This document shows positions 45,423 to 55,541 of a stretch of 57,729 bases of DNA, one piece after another (position 1 is the first letter of the stretch; each line of letters starts with the position of its first letter). The stretch lies in NCBI GenBank assembly GCA_021108275.1, contig JAIORD010000026.1, positions 1 through 57,729 of the forward strand, in the 5' to 3' direction. Below the pieces are notes generated by a model. It was not told the DNA's origin, did no database searches, and saw only the letters and a program-made list of their open reading frames with translations. This DNA comes from Methanococcoides sp. (lineage in GTDB: Archaea; Halobacteriota; Methanosarcinia; Methanosarcinales; Methanosarcinaceae). The translations under genes were made by a program, and so were the position numbers.

Positions 45423-46015
45423 CAGGAATCATCCCCTTCCAGTTCTTTCAACATAACATTAGCCTCATCGATCCAATCCTGTTGCATCGTATCCTCCGAT
45501 GCCACGAAAACGAATTTGCCACTATCAAGGGAATGATAACGTATCCTGAACCCTTCCGGGGTGGCACGTATAGCCATGTCGGCAAGCCTTTCCCGGATCG
45601 TTTTCTCCGGGTCATCCACGATAAGTTCAGCGATGAACTTATCCACGGTCTCAATATCGGAAGCAACCTCAATAATATTTCTCTGTGGCTGCATAACGTT
45701 CTGCCTTCCAAACTCTTCCCAGAGCCTGTCCAGAAACTGAGGAATAGTCTTCTCATCCCTGACAGTAATGACCACCTTTGCGTGTTCCCGATCGAACTCA
45801 GTATCCGAGATCTCACCTGCCTTAATAGGAGGAAGACCTCTGCGAAGAAGGATTACCATCATGAACAACGAATCTTCCGGCCTTATCCTCACTTTTATCC
45901 TGCCTATTGTTCGGGAGAATGCAAGTTCGGAGATGATATCCTTAAGAATGCTCTCATAAGATGCAGCCTCGGAAGGTTCCGTAGTTTCAACAGTGAATAT
46001 CTCAAGAGGTTCCAT
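45422..46015 (-). CDS. mmp17: Methanogenesis marker protein 17
   Basis: 197 residues from ATG 46015, with GGAG eight bases upstream; a GTG three codons earlier is less likely. The sequence (MEPLEIFTVETTEPSEAASYESIL) fits the marker 17 family, another component of the MCR activation complex. Enriched in acidic residues, no metal motif. Tightly packed between mmp15 and mmp7. Confidence 0.88.
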   Translation of the reverse strand: MEPLEIFTVETTEPSEAASYESILKDIISELAFSRTIGRIKVRIRPEDSLFMMVILLRRGLPPIKAGEISDTEFDREHAKVVITVRDEKTIPQFLDRLWEEFGRQNVMQPQRNIIEVASDIETVDKFIAELIVDDPEKTIRERLADMAIRATPEGFRIRYHSLDSGKFVFVASEDTMQQDWIDEANVMLKELEGDDS

Positions 46016-46020
46016 GAGGA

Positions 46021-47265
46021 TCACTCCGAAACATAACCTGATGCCAGAAGGGCTGCGCCCACAGCACCAATGAGCTGTGAATGCGGTGGCACTATGACAT
46101 CTATTTTCAGGAGGTCACCAAGGGCCTTTGGAACCCCTGCAATAAGGGATGACCCACCAACGAGGATAAGAGGCTCCTTTACCTCTACCTCCTGCAGCTG
46201 TTGTTCGAATATCTGCTCGACAACACTATGACAAGCTGCCGCTGCAACATCTTCCGGCGAGGAACCTTTTGCAAGGGAATTGACCAGTGACTGAATACCG
46301 AAAACGATACAGTAACTGTTCATTTCAACGTTCTCACCCATGCCCTTTATGGCAAGATCCCCAAGGTCCGTGATCTCCACACCGAGACGTTTAGCGGTCA
46401 TTTCAAGGAAACGACCTGATGCTCCGGCACAGATACCGCCCATGGTGAACATCCCGGGAATACCGTCCTGTACGGAAATAGCTTTATTGTCCATTCCACC
46501 AATATCAATAACAGTAGCAGGTCCTTTTTGTTGATCTGCAAGATAGACAGCCCCTTTTGAGTTCATTGTGATCTCTTCCTGCACCAGGTCTGCCTTGAAA
46601 TGTTCACCTATCAGGAAACGACCATACCCAGTAGTACCGATCGCCTGGATGTCCTCCGTTTTGAGACCCGACTGATCAAGTGCCTGCTGTAATGCAGTCT
46701 CTGCACTTTCAAGGACCTTTATGGTAGGCACCCAGCCCTCACCAACGATCTCGTTGTCCTTCATAACGACCGCTTTGGTAGTGGTTGAACCGGAATCTAT
46801 ACCTGCAGTGATACCGGTTTGTTTCGTTCTCGCAAGTAGGTGTTTCCTTCTCGCAATGGTAGTCAGAGCTTCCAGACGAGTAAGCAGTGTCGCAGCAGTG
46901 GTACGCTCAGTGAAAGAATAGCTTATCACAGGCAGACCGGATTCCTCGAAGATATACCTCCTCAACTCATTCCTCACGATCGCAGCTTCAGCACAACGGA
47001 AACATGATGTTACGAAAACACCATCCACTTTTGCAACGCCTTCAACGACCGCTTTCGCCCTTGCCATCATAAGTCTAAGGTCAGGACTTGCCACTTCCAA
47101 CCCGAACTCCATACCAATAGTATCGAGGGTCGCAACATCCATTTCAGGATAGACAAGTTTAGCATTCAATGTACTTGCAGCTTTTTCCAGCTCGCTCTGG
47201 ACACCAGCATACTCACTTCCACAGGAAACAAGAGCTATAAGTACCGGATTTCCTTTATCGCTCAT
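46021..47265 (-). CDS. mmp15: Methanogenesis marker protein 15, BadF/HgdC-type ATPase
   Basis: 414 residues. The actin-like ATPase fold shows phosphate loops [13 protein letters not shown] and [12 protein letters not shown], adenosine loop [11 protein letters not shown], and the FeS-ligand segment [13 protein letters not shown] of 2-hydroxyacyl-CoA dehydratase activators. An N-terminal domain of about 130 residues carries CFRC. Activators of this class use ATP to drive low-potential electron transfer, which would suit reductive activation of the F430 nickel. ATG overlaps the mmp5 stop by four bases. Confidence 0.92.
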   Translation of the reverse strand: MSDKGNPVLIALVSCGSEYAGVQSELEKAASTLNAKLVYPEMDVATLDTIGMEFGLEVASPDLRLMMARAKAVVEGVAKVDGVFVTSCFRCAEAAIVRNELRRYIFEESGLPVISYSFTERTTAATLLTRLEALTTIARRKHLLARTKQTGITAGIDSGSTTTKAVVMKDNEIVGEGWVPTIKVLESAETALQQALDQSGLKTEDIQAIGTTGYGRFLIGEHFKADLVQEEITMNSKGAVYLADQQKGPATVIDIGGMDNKAISVQDGIPGMFTMGGICAGASGRFLEMTAKRLGVEITDLGDLAIKGMGENVEMNSYCIVFGIQSLVNSLAKGSSPEDVAAAACHSVVEQIFEQQLQEVEVKEPLILVGGSSLIAGVPKALGDLLKIDVIVPPHSQLIGAVGAALLASGYVSE

Positions 47266-47717
47266 TCTTCATCACTTCCGGATGGCAGGGATTTCAAGAA
47301 TTCTGCTATCTTGTAAACGAAATCCTGCCCTTCTTCCTCTGTACGAGGATACTTGATCTCAAGTATGGGGATGCCCTTTTCCCTGATAAGGAACTTTGTA
47401 AGTTCGTTGGTACGGGCGCAGCCCATACATCCAAAACTGATAGATGAATCGCCAACGATGATGCCAGCTTCTGCAAGCTCGATCATGGGACCGATAAGGG
47501 CCATCCTTCCACGAACCCCTGCAGGCACTTCCACCGCAGCATATTTCAAACCGCGTTTGGGCTCTTCAGGAGTAATGTTCAAAGGAGGAGAATCAACCCC
47601 AACAGTGTTTATTATCTTTTTGATCTTCTCCATCATAGCAAGAGGTTCATGTCCGAACCTTTCCACCATATCTGAAAGGATCAGGCTGTTAGTAGGATAA
47701 ATGATAACTTTTGCCAA
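47262..47717 (-). CDS. mmp5: Methanogenesis marker protein 5
   Basis: 151 residues ([22 protein letters not shown]). A CMGC motif in [15 protein letters not shown] is likely to bind an FeS cluster or metal. Found in almost all methanogens next to mmp6, mmp15 and mmp3. Role unknown beyond presumed MCR maturation. Nine bases after mmp6. Confidence 0.9.
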   Translation of the reverse strand: MAKVIIYPTNSLILSDMVERFGHEPLAMMEKIKKIINTVGVDSPPLNITPEEPKRGLKYAAVEVPAGVRGRMALIGPMIELAEAGIIVGDSSISFGCMGCARTNELTKFLIREKGIPILEIKYPRTEEEGQDFVYKIAEFLKSLPSGSDEE

Positions 47718-47726
47718 TGTAACACC

Positions 47727-48164
47727 TCATAATTCTGAATCAATTATCTTCTTCAACTTCGATATATCAAGTTTTTCCGGAGCCTCATGCTCTTCAAGGG
47801 GTTCGCCAGCCTCATATTTGTCCAGTGCTCTGCCGATCATGGGGAGCATATTCACTTCTTCCCTCAGGAAATGGAAACCTGGTCTTGGACCGCCTCCTCT
47901 TCCCGCACGGCATCGAACCTCTGCACCCGGCTTAAAGCCCCTTTCCTTTACAAATATATGGTTACGGTCCATTGAACGAAGGGTTTCTACCACCTTGAGC
48001 ACAGCCTCTCTCGGACCATTCACCATCGTACCAAAACAGGTCTCTTTGATGGTGATGGAATCCTCTGATTCGTAAACCTTCATGACTGCGTCCGTGGGCA
48101 GGACGCTTTCCGAACTTATGACAACTATCTTCGTGATGTTATCCTCAGTTTCTTCAGCCATCAA
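47727..48164 (-). CDS. mmp6: Methanogenesis marker protein 6
   Basis: 145 residues (MMAEETEDNITKIVVISSES). Contains CFGTMVNGPREAV and a basic Arg/Gly stretch EVRCRAGRGGGPRPGF typical of the marker 6 family. Four-base overlap with the end of mmp3, so translation is coupled. Presumed part of MCR activation or assembly. Confidence 0.9.
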   Translation of the reverse strand: MMAEETEDNITKIVVISSESVLPTDAVMKVYESEDSITIKETCFGTMVNGPREAVLKVVETLRSMDRNHIFVKERGFKPGAEVRCRAGRGGGPRPGFHFLREEVNMLPMIGRALDKYEAGEPLEEHEAPEKLDISKLKKIIDSEL

Positions 48165-49726
48165 TTTTCACTCCCCTTACTTTCAATAACGTACATAACA
48201 TCCCCATCCTTAAGCCCTTTAAGTTTTTCAGGTTCAAGGATATGACCAATGATATTAGTGCTCAGGAACTTCTCACCCGTAGGACCGAACATATCATCAT
48301 CGTCCAGTTTCACACCAACCATACCATGCCTTTTAGCCGCCTGGTTGGTGACCCCTATATCACCTGCATTTACCTTGCCTTCGGGAACGTTCTCAGGCAT
48401 GATCTCCTTATATTTTTCCGCAGCCTTTTCCGCCTTGAATATATACGTGTTCTCGTAGGTCATCATGACCGGCAATGCTCCAACGGGTTTGAACTGGAGA
48501 TTGATAGCATGTCTGAAGAAATCAAGCGTTTTTGGAGCCAGATCATCATAAAGTTCAATGCTAACAAGCTTTGAATCCGGAACACCGATTACTTCCACTG
48601 AGCCCTGTCGCATAACATCGATACTGTGCGGAGGATCCTGTTTCACAACAACAGCATCTTCTTCCACGTATCCTTTCTTAACAAGATCGATACCAAGTGC
48701 GGAAAGCTTTTCTTCTGCAGCCTTGAAGGACAGACCCAATAACCAGATAGGTTCCGGATCGGTCTTTACCATCAATTTTTGACCGGCTTCCGCCATCTGC
48801 ACAAGTTCGATACCATGCAGCAAATGTCCTACAACGGAATGCATGATACTTGCCGGACGGTCATCGCGGGCAATGAAAACCTTGCCGGAACCATACCCTA
48901 CCGTCCTTACCCATACTGAACCTTTGTCCCGCGGTTCAAAACCTTCATACTTGCACATCTCCCCGCGCAAGGAACTATCCGAAATAAAAGAGCTGGAAAC
49001 AAAGTCCACATCGAAGGTCCCATCCCGGATCAAAGCAAAAAAGTGTTCTGCACCTTCAGGAGTTTCCGGATTAAGCTCCACTTCAACATAAGTGAATATA
49101 CGGTATCCGTCTTCAAGTACTGTGGAGAGATCGGAAGTACAGATATGCTCCCCTGTCTCTTCCCACTCCAGAACAGGTTCGATGGAAAGGATACTATCCC
49201 CGCTTCCAATTTCTTTCAGGACATTGATACCACTAATCACCTTTCCAAAGGAACCGTCTTCAGGTGCACCGTATTCCGAGGAGTGATCATCCAATGCGAT
49301 GATCAAATGAGTATTAACGGGATCAAGACCACCCGCACCGAAGATCACATCATATTTCTCAAGTGATACTGAGCCTTTACCAGGAACAATATCCGCCACG
49401 AAAGGACCAAAAGCTATTGCATCCCTGGAATCCCAGCGTACACTGACATTTTCATAATCTTTAAACCGGTCTGCCCATATCCCTGAGGATACAGACCCAC
49501 CATTGAGTTCTATTTTAAATTCACCTTTAGAGGTCTTAACGACATAATCGATAATAGCACCGCTTCTACCACCCTCATCTTTCTTGAGAATACCTATGGC
49601 AGAACCTTCCATATAAGGAGTTTCAGATGCTTGTATAGCATCCCCCAATGTAGAATTTGGGGGCATTACTATGCGATGATCATTGACCTCTACACTAATC
49701 TCGCCGCTCAGGCCTATCGCCTCCAT
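48161..49726 (-). CDS. mmp3: Methanogenesis marker protein 3 (cyclophilin-like domain)
   Basis: 521 residues (MEAIGLSGEISVEVNDHRIVM). Marker 3 family; the C-terminal region contains strands similar to cyclophilin-type isomerases (KLVSIELYDDLAPKTLDFF, INLQFKPVGALPVMMTYENTY). Marker 3 is among the proteins reported in the A3a activation complex. Starts 29 bases after the atwA stop. Confidence 0.9.
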   Translation of the reverse strand: MEAIGLSGEISVEVNDHRIVMPPNSTLGDAIQASETPYMEGSAIGILKKDEGGRSGAIIDYVVKTSKGEFKIELNGGSVSSGIWADRFKDYENVSVRWDSRDAIAFGPFVADIVPGKGSVSLEKYDVIFGAGGLDPVNTHLIIALDDHSSEYGAPEDGSFGKVISGINVLKEIGSGDSILSIEPVLEWEETGEHICTSDLSTVLEDGYRIFTYVEVELNPETPEGAEHFFALIRDGTFDVDFVSSSFISDSSLRGEMCKYEGFEPRDKGSVWVRTVGYGSGKVFIARDDRPASIMHSVVGHLLHGIELVQMAEAGQKLMVKTDPEPIWLLGLSFKAAEEKLSALGIDLVKKGYVEEDAVVVKQDPPHSIDVMRQGSVEVIGVPDSKLVSIELYDDLAPKTLDFFRHAINLQFKPVGALPVMMTYENTYIFKAEKAAEKYKEIMPENVPEGKVNAGDIGVTNQAAKRHGMVGVKLDDDDMFGPTGEKFLSTNIIGHILEPEKLKGLKDGDVMYVIESKGSEN

Positions 49727-49755
49727 TACATAATATAGGAAGCTAAATGTTAAAC

Positions 49756-51372
49756 TTATGCTTCCTGAGCAACAAGCAAACGTTCTTCTTCAGTAAGCTG
49801 AGAAAGCACATCTGCCGGCTCACCTATAGATACGATCTTAGCATCCCTCATCAATGCAACGCGGTCACATACCTCATGCAGGAAATCCATGTCGTGAGAT
49901 ACTATAACGAAGGTATCACCCATTTCTTCACGTGCTTTGAGTATAGACCTTGTGACCTCTATCTTTGTGATAGGGTCCATGGTACCGGTAGGTTCGTCCA
50001 TGATAATGATGTTAGGTTCCTTCATCAATATCTGAGCAAGAGCAACCCTGTGCCTTTCACCTTCACTGATATCATCTGCCATCTTTGGAAGAATGGATTT
50101 TGCCTTCTCCTCGCTAAAACCAGTAGTTACAAGCGTCTTAATGGCCTTGCGTACTGCAAGCTCATAAGGCAGGTCGATGCCTATTGACTCCGTCAGGTTG
50201 TCAATGATCGTCCTGTGAGTGTAAAGCCCATATTCCTGATGCAGAATACCCATATATTTAGTGGCACGTCCCCTGTTATCAGGACCCGGTTTGGTCATGT
50301 CCACCCATTCATCGCCCACACGGACCTGAATTTCTCCTTTTGTAGGTGCAACGATTCCCATGAGTATCTCGGAGGTAGTTGTCTTTCCTGCACCACTTGT
50401 GCCTGCAAGACCAAATATCTCACCTTCCTTCACATTAAAAGAGATATCATTTACCGCATGTATAACGCCCCTTGTTACAGAGATATATTTCTTGACAAGG
50501 TTCTTGACATCGATTATCGGAGCACCAAGAGGAACTTTGACATTATTCTCAATGCTGGACACCATGCCCATGAACTCTTTAGCAACCTTGCAAGGCTCAC
50601 CTTCACTGACAATCGCGCCATCTTCAAGAATGATAGCCTTATCTGCAAGCTTCTCGATGACCTCAGACCAGTGAGATGTGATGACCATGGTCATATTATA
50701 ATCTTTCACGGCCTTTTCAATAACATCATGGACGATATCGGCAGTCCTTGGATCGAGCGTGCCGGTAGGTTCATCCGCAAGCAAAAGCATTGGATTTCTC
50801 ACAAGTTGCCTTGCAAGAACCACCCTTTGTTTCTCCCCACCACTCAGGTCACGCGCAACGTGCATCAACCTGTGAGACAGACAGACATCTTCAAGAAGTT
50901 CCATAGCCCTTGACATCGCATCAGGACCTGTATATCCGATCTCTTTCAGAGAGTTCATCACATTTGCAACTACCTGATCATCGCCATAAAGGGCGAATGT
51001 ACGCTGCAACATGATGGCAATTCTCTTGGAAACGCTCCTGCGCTCATGATCATGCTGAGACAGAGCTACAAAATCCGCATCAAATGCCTTCATGTCCTCA
51101 TGATTACAGAGACGGCAAGGCTTGCCTACTTTACTTGGCGGGTCGATATGACCACATTTATCGCATCTCGCAAGATGATAAATGATGGAACCGGAAATGT
51201 TCTCGTATTCTTCAGCACCTCGCAGAGCGTGCATCAAAATTGTTTTCCCAGCACCACTGCGCCCCAGAATTCCAATAACCTCACCTTCATTGATGTTAAG
51301 ATTGATATTCTTCAGAACATTAACACCGTCGTAAGTGATAGTTAGATCTTTGACCTCGATGAACAATGACAT
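49756..51372 (-). CDS. atwA: Methyl-coenzyme M reductase activation protein A2 (dual ABC ATPase)
   Basis: 538 residues from ATG 51372 with a strong GGAGG seven bases upstream. Two ABC ATPase halves, Walker A GRSGAGKT and GTSGAGKTT, signatures LSGGEKQRV and [10 protein letters not shown], Walker [11 protein letters not shown] and MDEPTGTMD. The first half carries a zinc-ribbon insertion ([10 protein letters not shown] to CRLCNHE) at about 75-95. Component A2 supplies ATP-driven conformational work for reductive activation of MCR. First gene of a seven-gene minus-strand operon. Confidence 0.95.
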   Translation of the reverse strand: MSLFIEVKDLTITYDGVNVLKNINLNINEGEVIGILGRSGAGKTILMHALRGAEEYENISGSIIYHLARCDKCGHIDPPSKVGKPCRLCNHEDMKAFDADFVALSQHDHERRSVSKRIAIMLQRTFALYGDDQVVANVMNSLKEIGYTGPDAMSRAMELLEDVCLSHRLMHVARDLSGGEKQRVVLARQLVRNPMLLLADEPTGTLDPRTADIVHDVIEKAVKDYNMTMVITSHWSEVIEKLADKAIILEDGAIVSEGEPCKVAKEFMGMVSSIENNVKVPLGAPIIDVKNLVKKYISVTRGVIHAVNDISFNVKEGEIFGLAGTSGAGKTTTSEILMGIVAPTKGEIQVRVGDEWVDMTKPGPDNRGRATKYMGILHQEYGLYTHRTIIDNLTESIGIDLPYELAVRKAIKTLVTTGFSEEKAKSILPKMADDISEGERHRVALAQILMKEPNIIIMDEPTGTMDPITKIEVTRSILKAREEMGDTFVIVSHDMDFLHEVCDRVALMRDAKIVSIGEPADVLSQLTEEERLLVAQEA

Positions 51373-51447
51373 TTGCTTTCCTCCGATATGGTTAGCGTAA
51401 GTACCCATTTTTATATATTGATATATTGATTTTCAATATTACTTAAT

Positions 51448-51472
51448 GGTTTTGTATATAAATATCAAAACC
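51448..51472 (-). promoter_or_regulatory. TATA box framed by an inverted repeat, atwA/mmp operon
   Basis: On the minus strand GGTTTTG and CAAAACC form a 7-bp inverted repeat around ATATTTATATA, a TATA box. Transcription should start near 51430, about 58 bases before atwA. A repressor bound here would block TBP directly. The rest of 51373-51637 is AT-rich with no gene. Confidence 0.6.
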
Positions 51473-51637
51473 GAATTAACTTCATTTTGTGCATAACATC
51501 ACCAAGAATTTATCCTCAGTAGATACACAGAGTTACATAATGCAGTACATAAATATAACGTATTGCCGTATCAGTGTTAACATTGAAAAACAGATACCAT
51601 CGACCCAAAAGGAGACCAACCACCAGATGATCAGGAT

Positions 51638-52438
51638 TCAATCCATGTCAATGAGGTCGACTACTTCTTTAATATAATTGATAATAACGTTTGCAGACTT
51701 CATCAACTTTTCCGGGCGTTCATCCCCCTGTTGTATGGTCATCACCCCGACATCAGCTGCCCTGAGAGCAAGAATATCATTCATCCCATCGCCCACCATG
51801 AGAACTTTTTCATACTTCCCTTTCAGCTCAAGGATGATCCGCTCTTTTTCACGGGTGGTGGCAATATCAAATACCCTATCCATAGGAATAGCAAGACATT
51901 TTGCAAGCTGCTCGAGATTGCGCATACTGTCACCTGAAGCAATATAGATATCAGCCCCGCGCTCTTCAAGTTTTTCGATGGTATCTTTTGTATCGTGGAA
52001 CAAACGTCCCCCCGTACTCAATACATAAGGGACCGAATAATCGTTCCTGTCCACTATGATCCCGGCTGCGACATAGAAGATGTTCGGACATCGTGTTTTT
52101 ACCCTGCCAACTACCTGAAGTATATCAGAGATCCTCAGTTCGCTTCCTTTGATGATATCATAAGCTTCATCAACAGAGAACGGATCACTGGCACAACTGA
52201 TAGCAATGCTTATACCATACTCATCGATAAAGTCACTAACACGCATGCTATGATCGGCACCCATTACCACGCTGGGTTCTGTATGAAGAACGATAAGTGC
52301 CCGTCCCTTTCGTTGTGCAACAAGTCCGGTACTATCTATGCCCGTAATGATCTGACCGGACCCCATATCCTTTGCAACGCGATACATATGCAATAGAGTT
52401 CCAGCACTATCAAAGACCACAGCTACGTTCTTTTGCAT
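51638..52438 (-). CDS. HAD-superfamily hydrolase (soluble P-type ATPase-like)
   Basis: 266 residues. HAD motif I VVFDSAGTLL with the nucleophilic Asp and the P-type-ATPase-like DSAGT, motif II IASGDS, motif IV LMVGDGMNDILAL. It has a cap region of about 120 residues between I and II. Proteins of this type resemble the phosphorylation domain of P-type ATPases without membrane helices; substrate unknown. It lies upstream of atwA but 265 bases apart with a separate promoter. Confidence 0.85.
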   Translation of the reverse strand: MQKNVAVVFDSAGTLLHMYRVAKDMGSGQIITGIDSTGLVAQRKGRALIVLHTEPSVVMGADHSMRVSDFIDEYGISIAISCASDPFSVDEAYDIIKGSELRISDILQVVGRVKTRCPNIFYVAAGIIVDRNDYSVPYVLSTGGRLFHDTKDTIEKLEERGADIYIASGDSMRNLEQLAKCLAIPMDRVFDIATTREKERIILELKGKYEKVLMVGDGMNDILALRAADVGVMTIQQGDERPEKLMKSANVIINYIKEVVDLIDMD

Positions 52439-52488
52439 AATGATATGATTCAGCTTACCAGATTATTAAACTTGTGTCTCTAAAAAAA

Positions 52489-52507
52489 GAAGAAGAAGAA
52501 GAAGAAG
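52489..52507. repeat. GAA/TTC triplet repeat
   Basis: Six GAA units after an A7 run; on the minus strand CTTCTT... into T7. It follows the nuclease gene stop, so it can act as a pyrimidine-rich transcription end. Confidence 0.7.
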
Positions 52508-52531
52508 GCTAAAGAACAAAAGGACCCTCAT

Positions 52532-53189
52532 TCATTGAATGATAACGATATGAGAAGGATCTTCAACGATGATCTCAGGACTTCCTTTGTACTCGATCAC
52601 CTTTCCGGTCACTAACACGTGTTTCCCCTCATACAGGATATCAGGGTCCTGTGAAAAAAGATCCCAGTCATCACTCCATATCACCACAGTGAAATATCCC
52701 TCATAAGGATCATGGAAATTAAGGAAGACTATCCCCGAATCATCTTTTTTTGTGGTCCGTACTATCGTGCCTTCAACTGTAACGACCTGGTCGATGTAGC
52801 ATCCTGCTTCCAGATATGAGATAGTGACAGTATCACCGGTCATGGCAGGAACCGACCAGAGCCCGACACCATTCTCTTTTGCCATTATCTCCGCACTGTC
52901 AAAAATGTCCTGATAATAAATATCCGGCCTATAGGCCTTTGAGAAAGCAAGTCCTGAAAGGACAAGTTCTTTGTTCACCATTTCACCCTCCACCCAGACA
53001 TACCTTAAAAGTCTGCCATAATTATCGGTCTCACTAACATCCTTTTCGAGCCCGACGACCTTGCCAAGGACCCTTTGAACCATATATTGCTTTGCTTCAG
53101 AATAATAAGGTTCTCCGACCTCAGGAGTATCAACTCCTATAAGCCTTACTCTTTCACCTGAAGAGATCACGATCGTATCACCATCTATA
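52532..53189 (-). CDS. Thermonuclease-family lipoprotein, exon 2
   Basis: Downstream exon of a staphylococcal-nuclease-like gene split by a group II intron. After splicing, exon 1 (55542-55660) joins here to give 258 residues with the junction VTEV-IDGDTIVI. SNase residues are present: DGDT, RLIGVDTPE (Arg and Asp/Glu), and GRLLRYVW. From about residue 160 an OB-fold domain (EGTIVRTTKKDDSGIVFLNF) is added. Without splicing the exon has no start of its own except internal ones. The mature protein would be a surface-anchored Ca-dependent nuclease; scavenging of external nucleic acid is an inference. Confidence 0.88.
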
Positions 53190-53264
53190 GTCGGCTAAGT
53201 CAGAGGGATTACTCCCTCTTTCTCGCCTAAGAACTGTACGTGAGACTTTCACCTCATACAGCTC
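53190..53264 (-). ncRNA. Group II intron domains V and VI
   Basis: Domain V is the 34-base hairpin at 53231-53264: it has the AGC catalytic triad near the 5' side, a GAAA tetraloop, and the closing ACAGTTC. Domain VI (53190-53230) is a hairpin built on GAGGG/CCCTC and GGC/GCC; the bulged A expected to act as branch nucleotide is probably at 53196, seven bases from the 3' end. Confidence 0.85.
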
Positions 53265-53282
53265 AAGCATCTCTTAACCTTT

Positions 53283-54998
53283 TCAGGCAGCAGTTGTTTT
53301 AGATTTTGGATTAGTAGCATGATATTGTCTGTGACAATGTATGTGTGTATAGGCTAAGTTTGTTATTTTGTTATCATCATGATTTCCATTTTTGTGATGA
53401 AGTGGTCTTTCTTCTCCACCATTGTTAATATCAATCAGTAGATTACAAAATGGACATTTGCCTTTTTGATTTTCCCATACTTTCTTAAACTTTCCTGATA
53501 GCTTTCTGATACCTTGTTTGAGCTTGCGTTTATTAAAGTAATCAGTGTCAAGATAAGGGTTTTTGTTTAAGGTTAGTTTTGTATGTCGAACTATCCTCTT
53601 ATCTGACATATGTTTTAGTTGGTTTTTTTCTGTTGAAAATACCCAATTCTTCGTTCCTTTGGTGTGCCAATATTTATGAGTAATCCAAGTACTTGATTTT
53701 TTGAGGTGTCTTCTCTTAGCCCATATCCAAAGCATATTCCATATCTTAAAGTCAATTAAGGAGAATGTTTCTTTGGCTGACACTCCTTGATGGTAATTAG
53801 ACCATCCAGTAATGATTGGGTTAAGTTTAGAGATTAAAACTTCTTGTGTCAATGTCTTTCCATCTTTGATAGTATTACTGATATTTTCAGTTACTTTCTG
53901 AATGGATTTCTTAGACGGTTTTATAAGAAGTTTTCCTTTGTATTTTCTGAAATTCCAACCTAAAAAGTCAAAACCATCATTGATATGAGTAATTAGGGTT
54001 TTTTCATCCGATAGTTCCAGACCTTTATCCGTTAGGAAACTTTTAATCAATTCTTTGACTTCTTCTGCTATTTCTTTTGTTTTGGCAGTGACAATAAAAT
54101 CATCAGCATATCTTACAAAATTTACTTTTTTTCTTCGATATGTTGAATGGATATTATTATTTTTACCCCCTCGATGATATTTATCAATTAACATGCTTTC
54201 AATTCCATCTAAGGTCATGTTAGCTAATATTGGTGATATGATACCGCCTTGTGGTGTACCTGCTTTTGTTGGAAATAGAGAATTTTCATATACAAATCCT
54301 GCTTTAAGGAATTGTTTCAGAATTGATTTATCCATTGGGATATTGTCTATTAACCATTGGTGACTGATATTGTCAAAACAACCTTTTATGTCGCCTTCCA
54401 GTATCCATTGAGCAGATGATTTATGGGACAGTAATCCGAAGATTTGTTCACATGCATCATGTGTACTTCTGAATTTTCTAAATCCAAAAGACCTATCATC
54501 TGCTGTGACTTCTGCAATGGGGTTAAGAGCTAATGCATATAGTGCTTGCATAGCTCTATCGTACATGGTAGGGATACCTAGTGGTCGTTTTTTATCAGAC
54601 CCATATTTTTCTATAAATACTCTCTTTAATGGTTTTGCTTTGTATTTTTTATCAGATAATTTAAGAGCTGCTTTCATCTTGGATATAGGTGTTGACCACA
54701 ATTCTCCATCGATTCCTGCCGTTCTTTTTCCCTTATTTTGGATAACTTTTCTAACAGCTAACAGTTTAGCATAGTAAGAATGGGTTAGCAAATAACTTAG
54801 TCTTTTAACTAAATTCCAATTTTCTTTAATAACTGCTTTCGTAATCCTGACTTGTATTCTATTAATATGCATTTCAATGGAATTCCAATTAATGAGATTC
54901 CAGTTGGGCATATCTGTAAGCTTCTCGCCATTTAATTTAGCATGACCACTAAGGGCTTCTGCTTCATTGTTTGGTGTATTTGAATATCTTACATTCAT
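53283..54998 (-). CDS. ltrA: Group II intron reverse transcriptase/maturase with HNH endonuclease
   Basis: 571 residues from ATG 54998, which has GAAGG seven bases upstream; upstream codons of the frame belong to ribozyme RNA. RT domains include EGDIKGCFDNISHQW, GTPQGGIISPILAN and the catalytic YADD (VNFVRYADDFIVTAK). A maturase X domain follows (IITGWSNYHQG), and an HNH nuclease closes the protein (CPFC, HHKNGNHDDN, CHRQYH). All motifs are intact, so intron mobility may persist. Bacterial-type intron protein. Confidence 0.95.
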   Translation of the reverse strand: MNVRYSNTPNNEAEALSGHAKLNGEKLTDMPNWNLINWNSIEMHINRIQVRITKAVIKENWNLVKRLSYLLTHSYYAKLLAVRKVIQNKGKRTAGIDGELWSTPISKMKAALKLSDKKYKAKPLKRVFIEKYGSDKKRPLGIPTMYDRAMQALYALALNPIAEVTADDRSFGFRKFRSTHDACEQIFGLLSHKSSAQWILEGDIKGCFDNISHQWLIDNIPMDKSILKQFLKAGFVYENSLFPTKAGTPQGGIISPILANMTLDGIESMLIDKYHRGGKNNNIHSTYRRKKVNFVRYADDFIVTAKTKEIAEEVKELIKSFLTDKGLELSDEKTLITHINDGFDFLGWNFRKYKGKLLIKPSKKSIQKVTENISNTIKDGKTLTQEVLISKLNPIITGWSNYHQGVSAKETFSLIDFKIWNMLWIWAKRRHLKKSSTWITHKYWHTKGTKNWVFSTEKNQLKHMSDKRIVRHTKLTLNKNPYLDTDYFNKRKLKQGIRKLSGKFKKVWENQKGKCPFCNLLIDINNGGEERPLHHKNGNHDDNKITNLAYTHIHCHRQYHATNPKSKTTAA

Positions 54999-55541
54999 AG
55001 TTATACCTTCATTCTTACGTTTTGATACCATAGAGTAAGTCTGCATCCTTTCGGATTAGGGCAAATTTTGAACCCCTATACATACCATTACAGTTTGTCA
55101 TTCGCTTTTTACTCTGTTCCTATACCCTCTATGTCATCGTTATTCCTTGCGGAATTCCTACCCCAAAGGGAACATATAGGGCTTACCAAGTTCTATAACA
55201 TGAATAATTGTGAATACCTTAGAAGCCATCTTTAAACCGAGAATCATATGTCCATTTCCCATTATGTGGTGGAAGCTATAATGGTCTGATTCTGTACTTT
55301 TTAGTTCAAGCGTATCAATCTATTTTCGCTTGTCATGCGTAACGATTCTTACGATGGTTCACTTTACGTTCTTCATAGTATTCTTTATCCTAGCAGATGA
55401 TTCGGTTTAGATTGCCAAACTTCTCCACATTGTCCTATGAGCTTTACACCCCAACGTTGCCATTGACGCATATCATAGTAGGATTATCCCAAATGGAAGG
55501 GATAGCGTTTCCGCAATTCATGTTATAACTTCTTGTCGCAC

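Larger units (their letters stand above)
53190..55541 (-). mobile_element. Group II intron with reverse transcriptase, in the thermonuclease gene
   Basis: 2352 bases on the minus strand, from 5' GTGCGAC at 55541 (group II consensus GUGYG) to 3' CCGAC at 53190 (AY end). Removing it restores the reading frame exactly. The first 540 bases show folded ribozyme domains I-III, an RT gene occupies domain IV, and domains V and VI (53190-53264) are canonical. It has the same orientation as its host gene, so splicing can rescue the nuclease. AT-rich codon use in the RT suggests recent arrival, probably from bacteria or another methanogen. Confidence 0.92.

Noticed and set aside
52489-52507. GAA repeat as a phase-variable coding tract
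   Set aside because: It lies outside any gene, after the nuclease stop, so slippage would not alter a protein.
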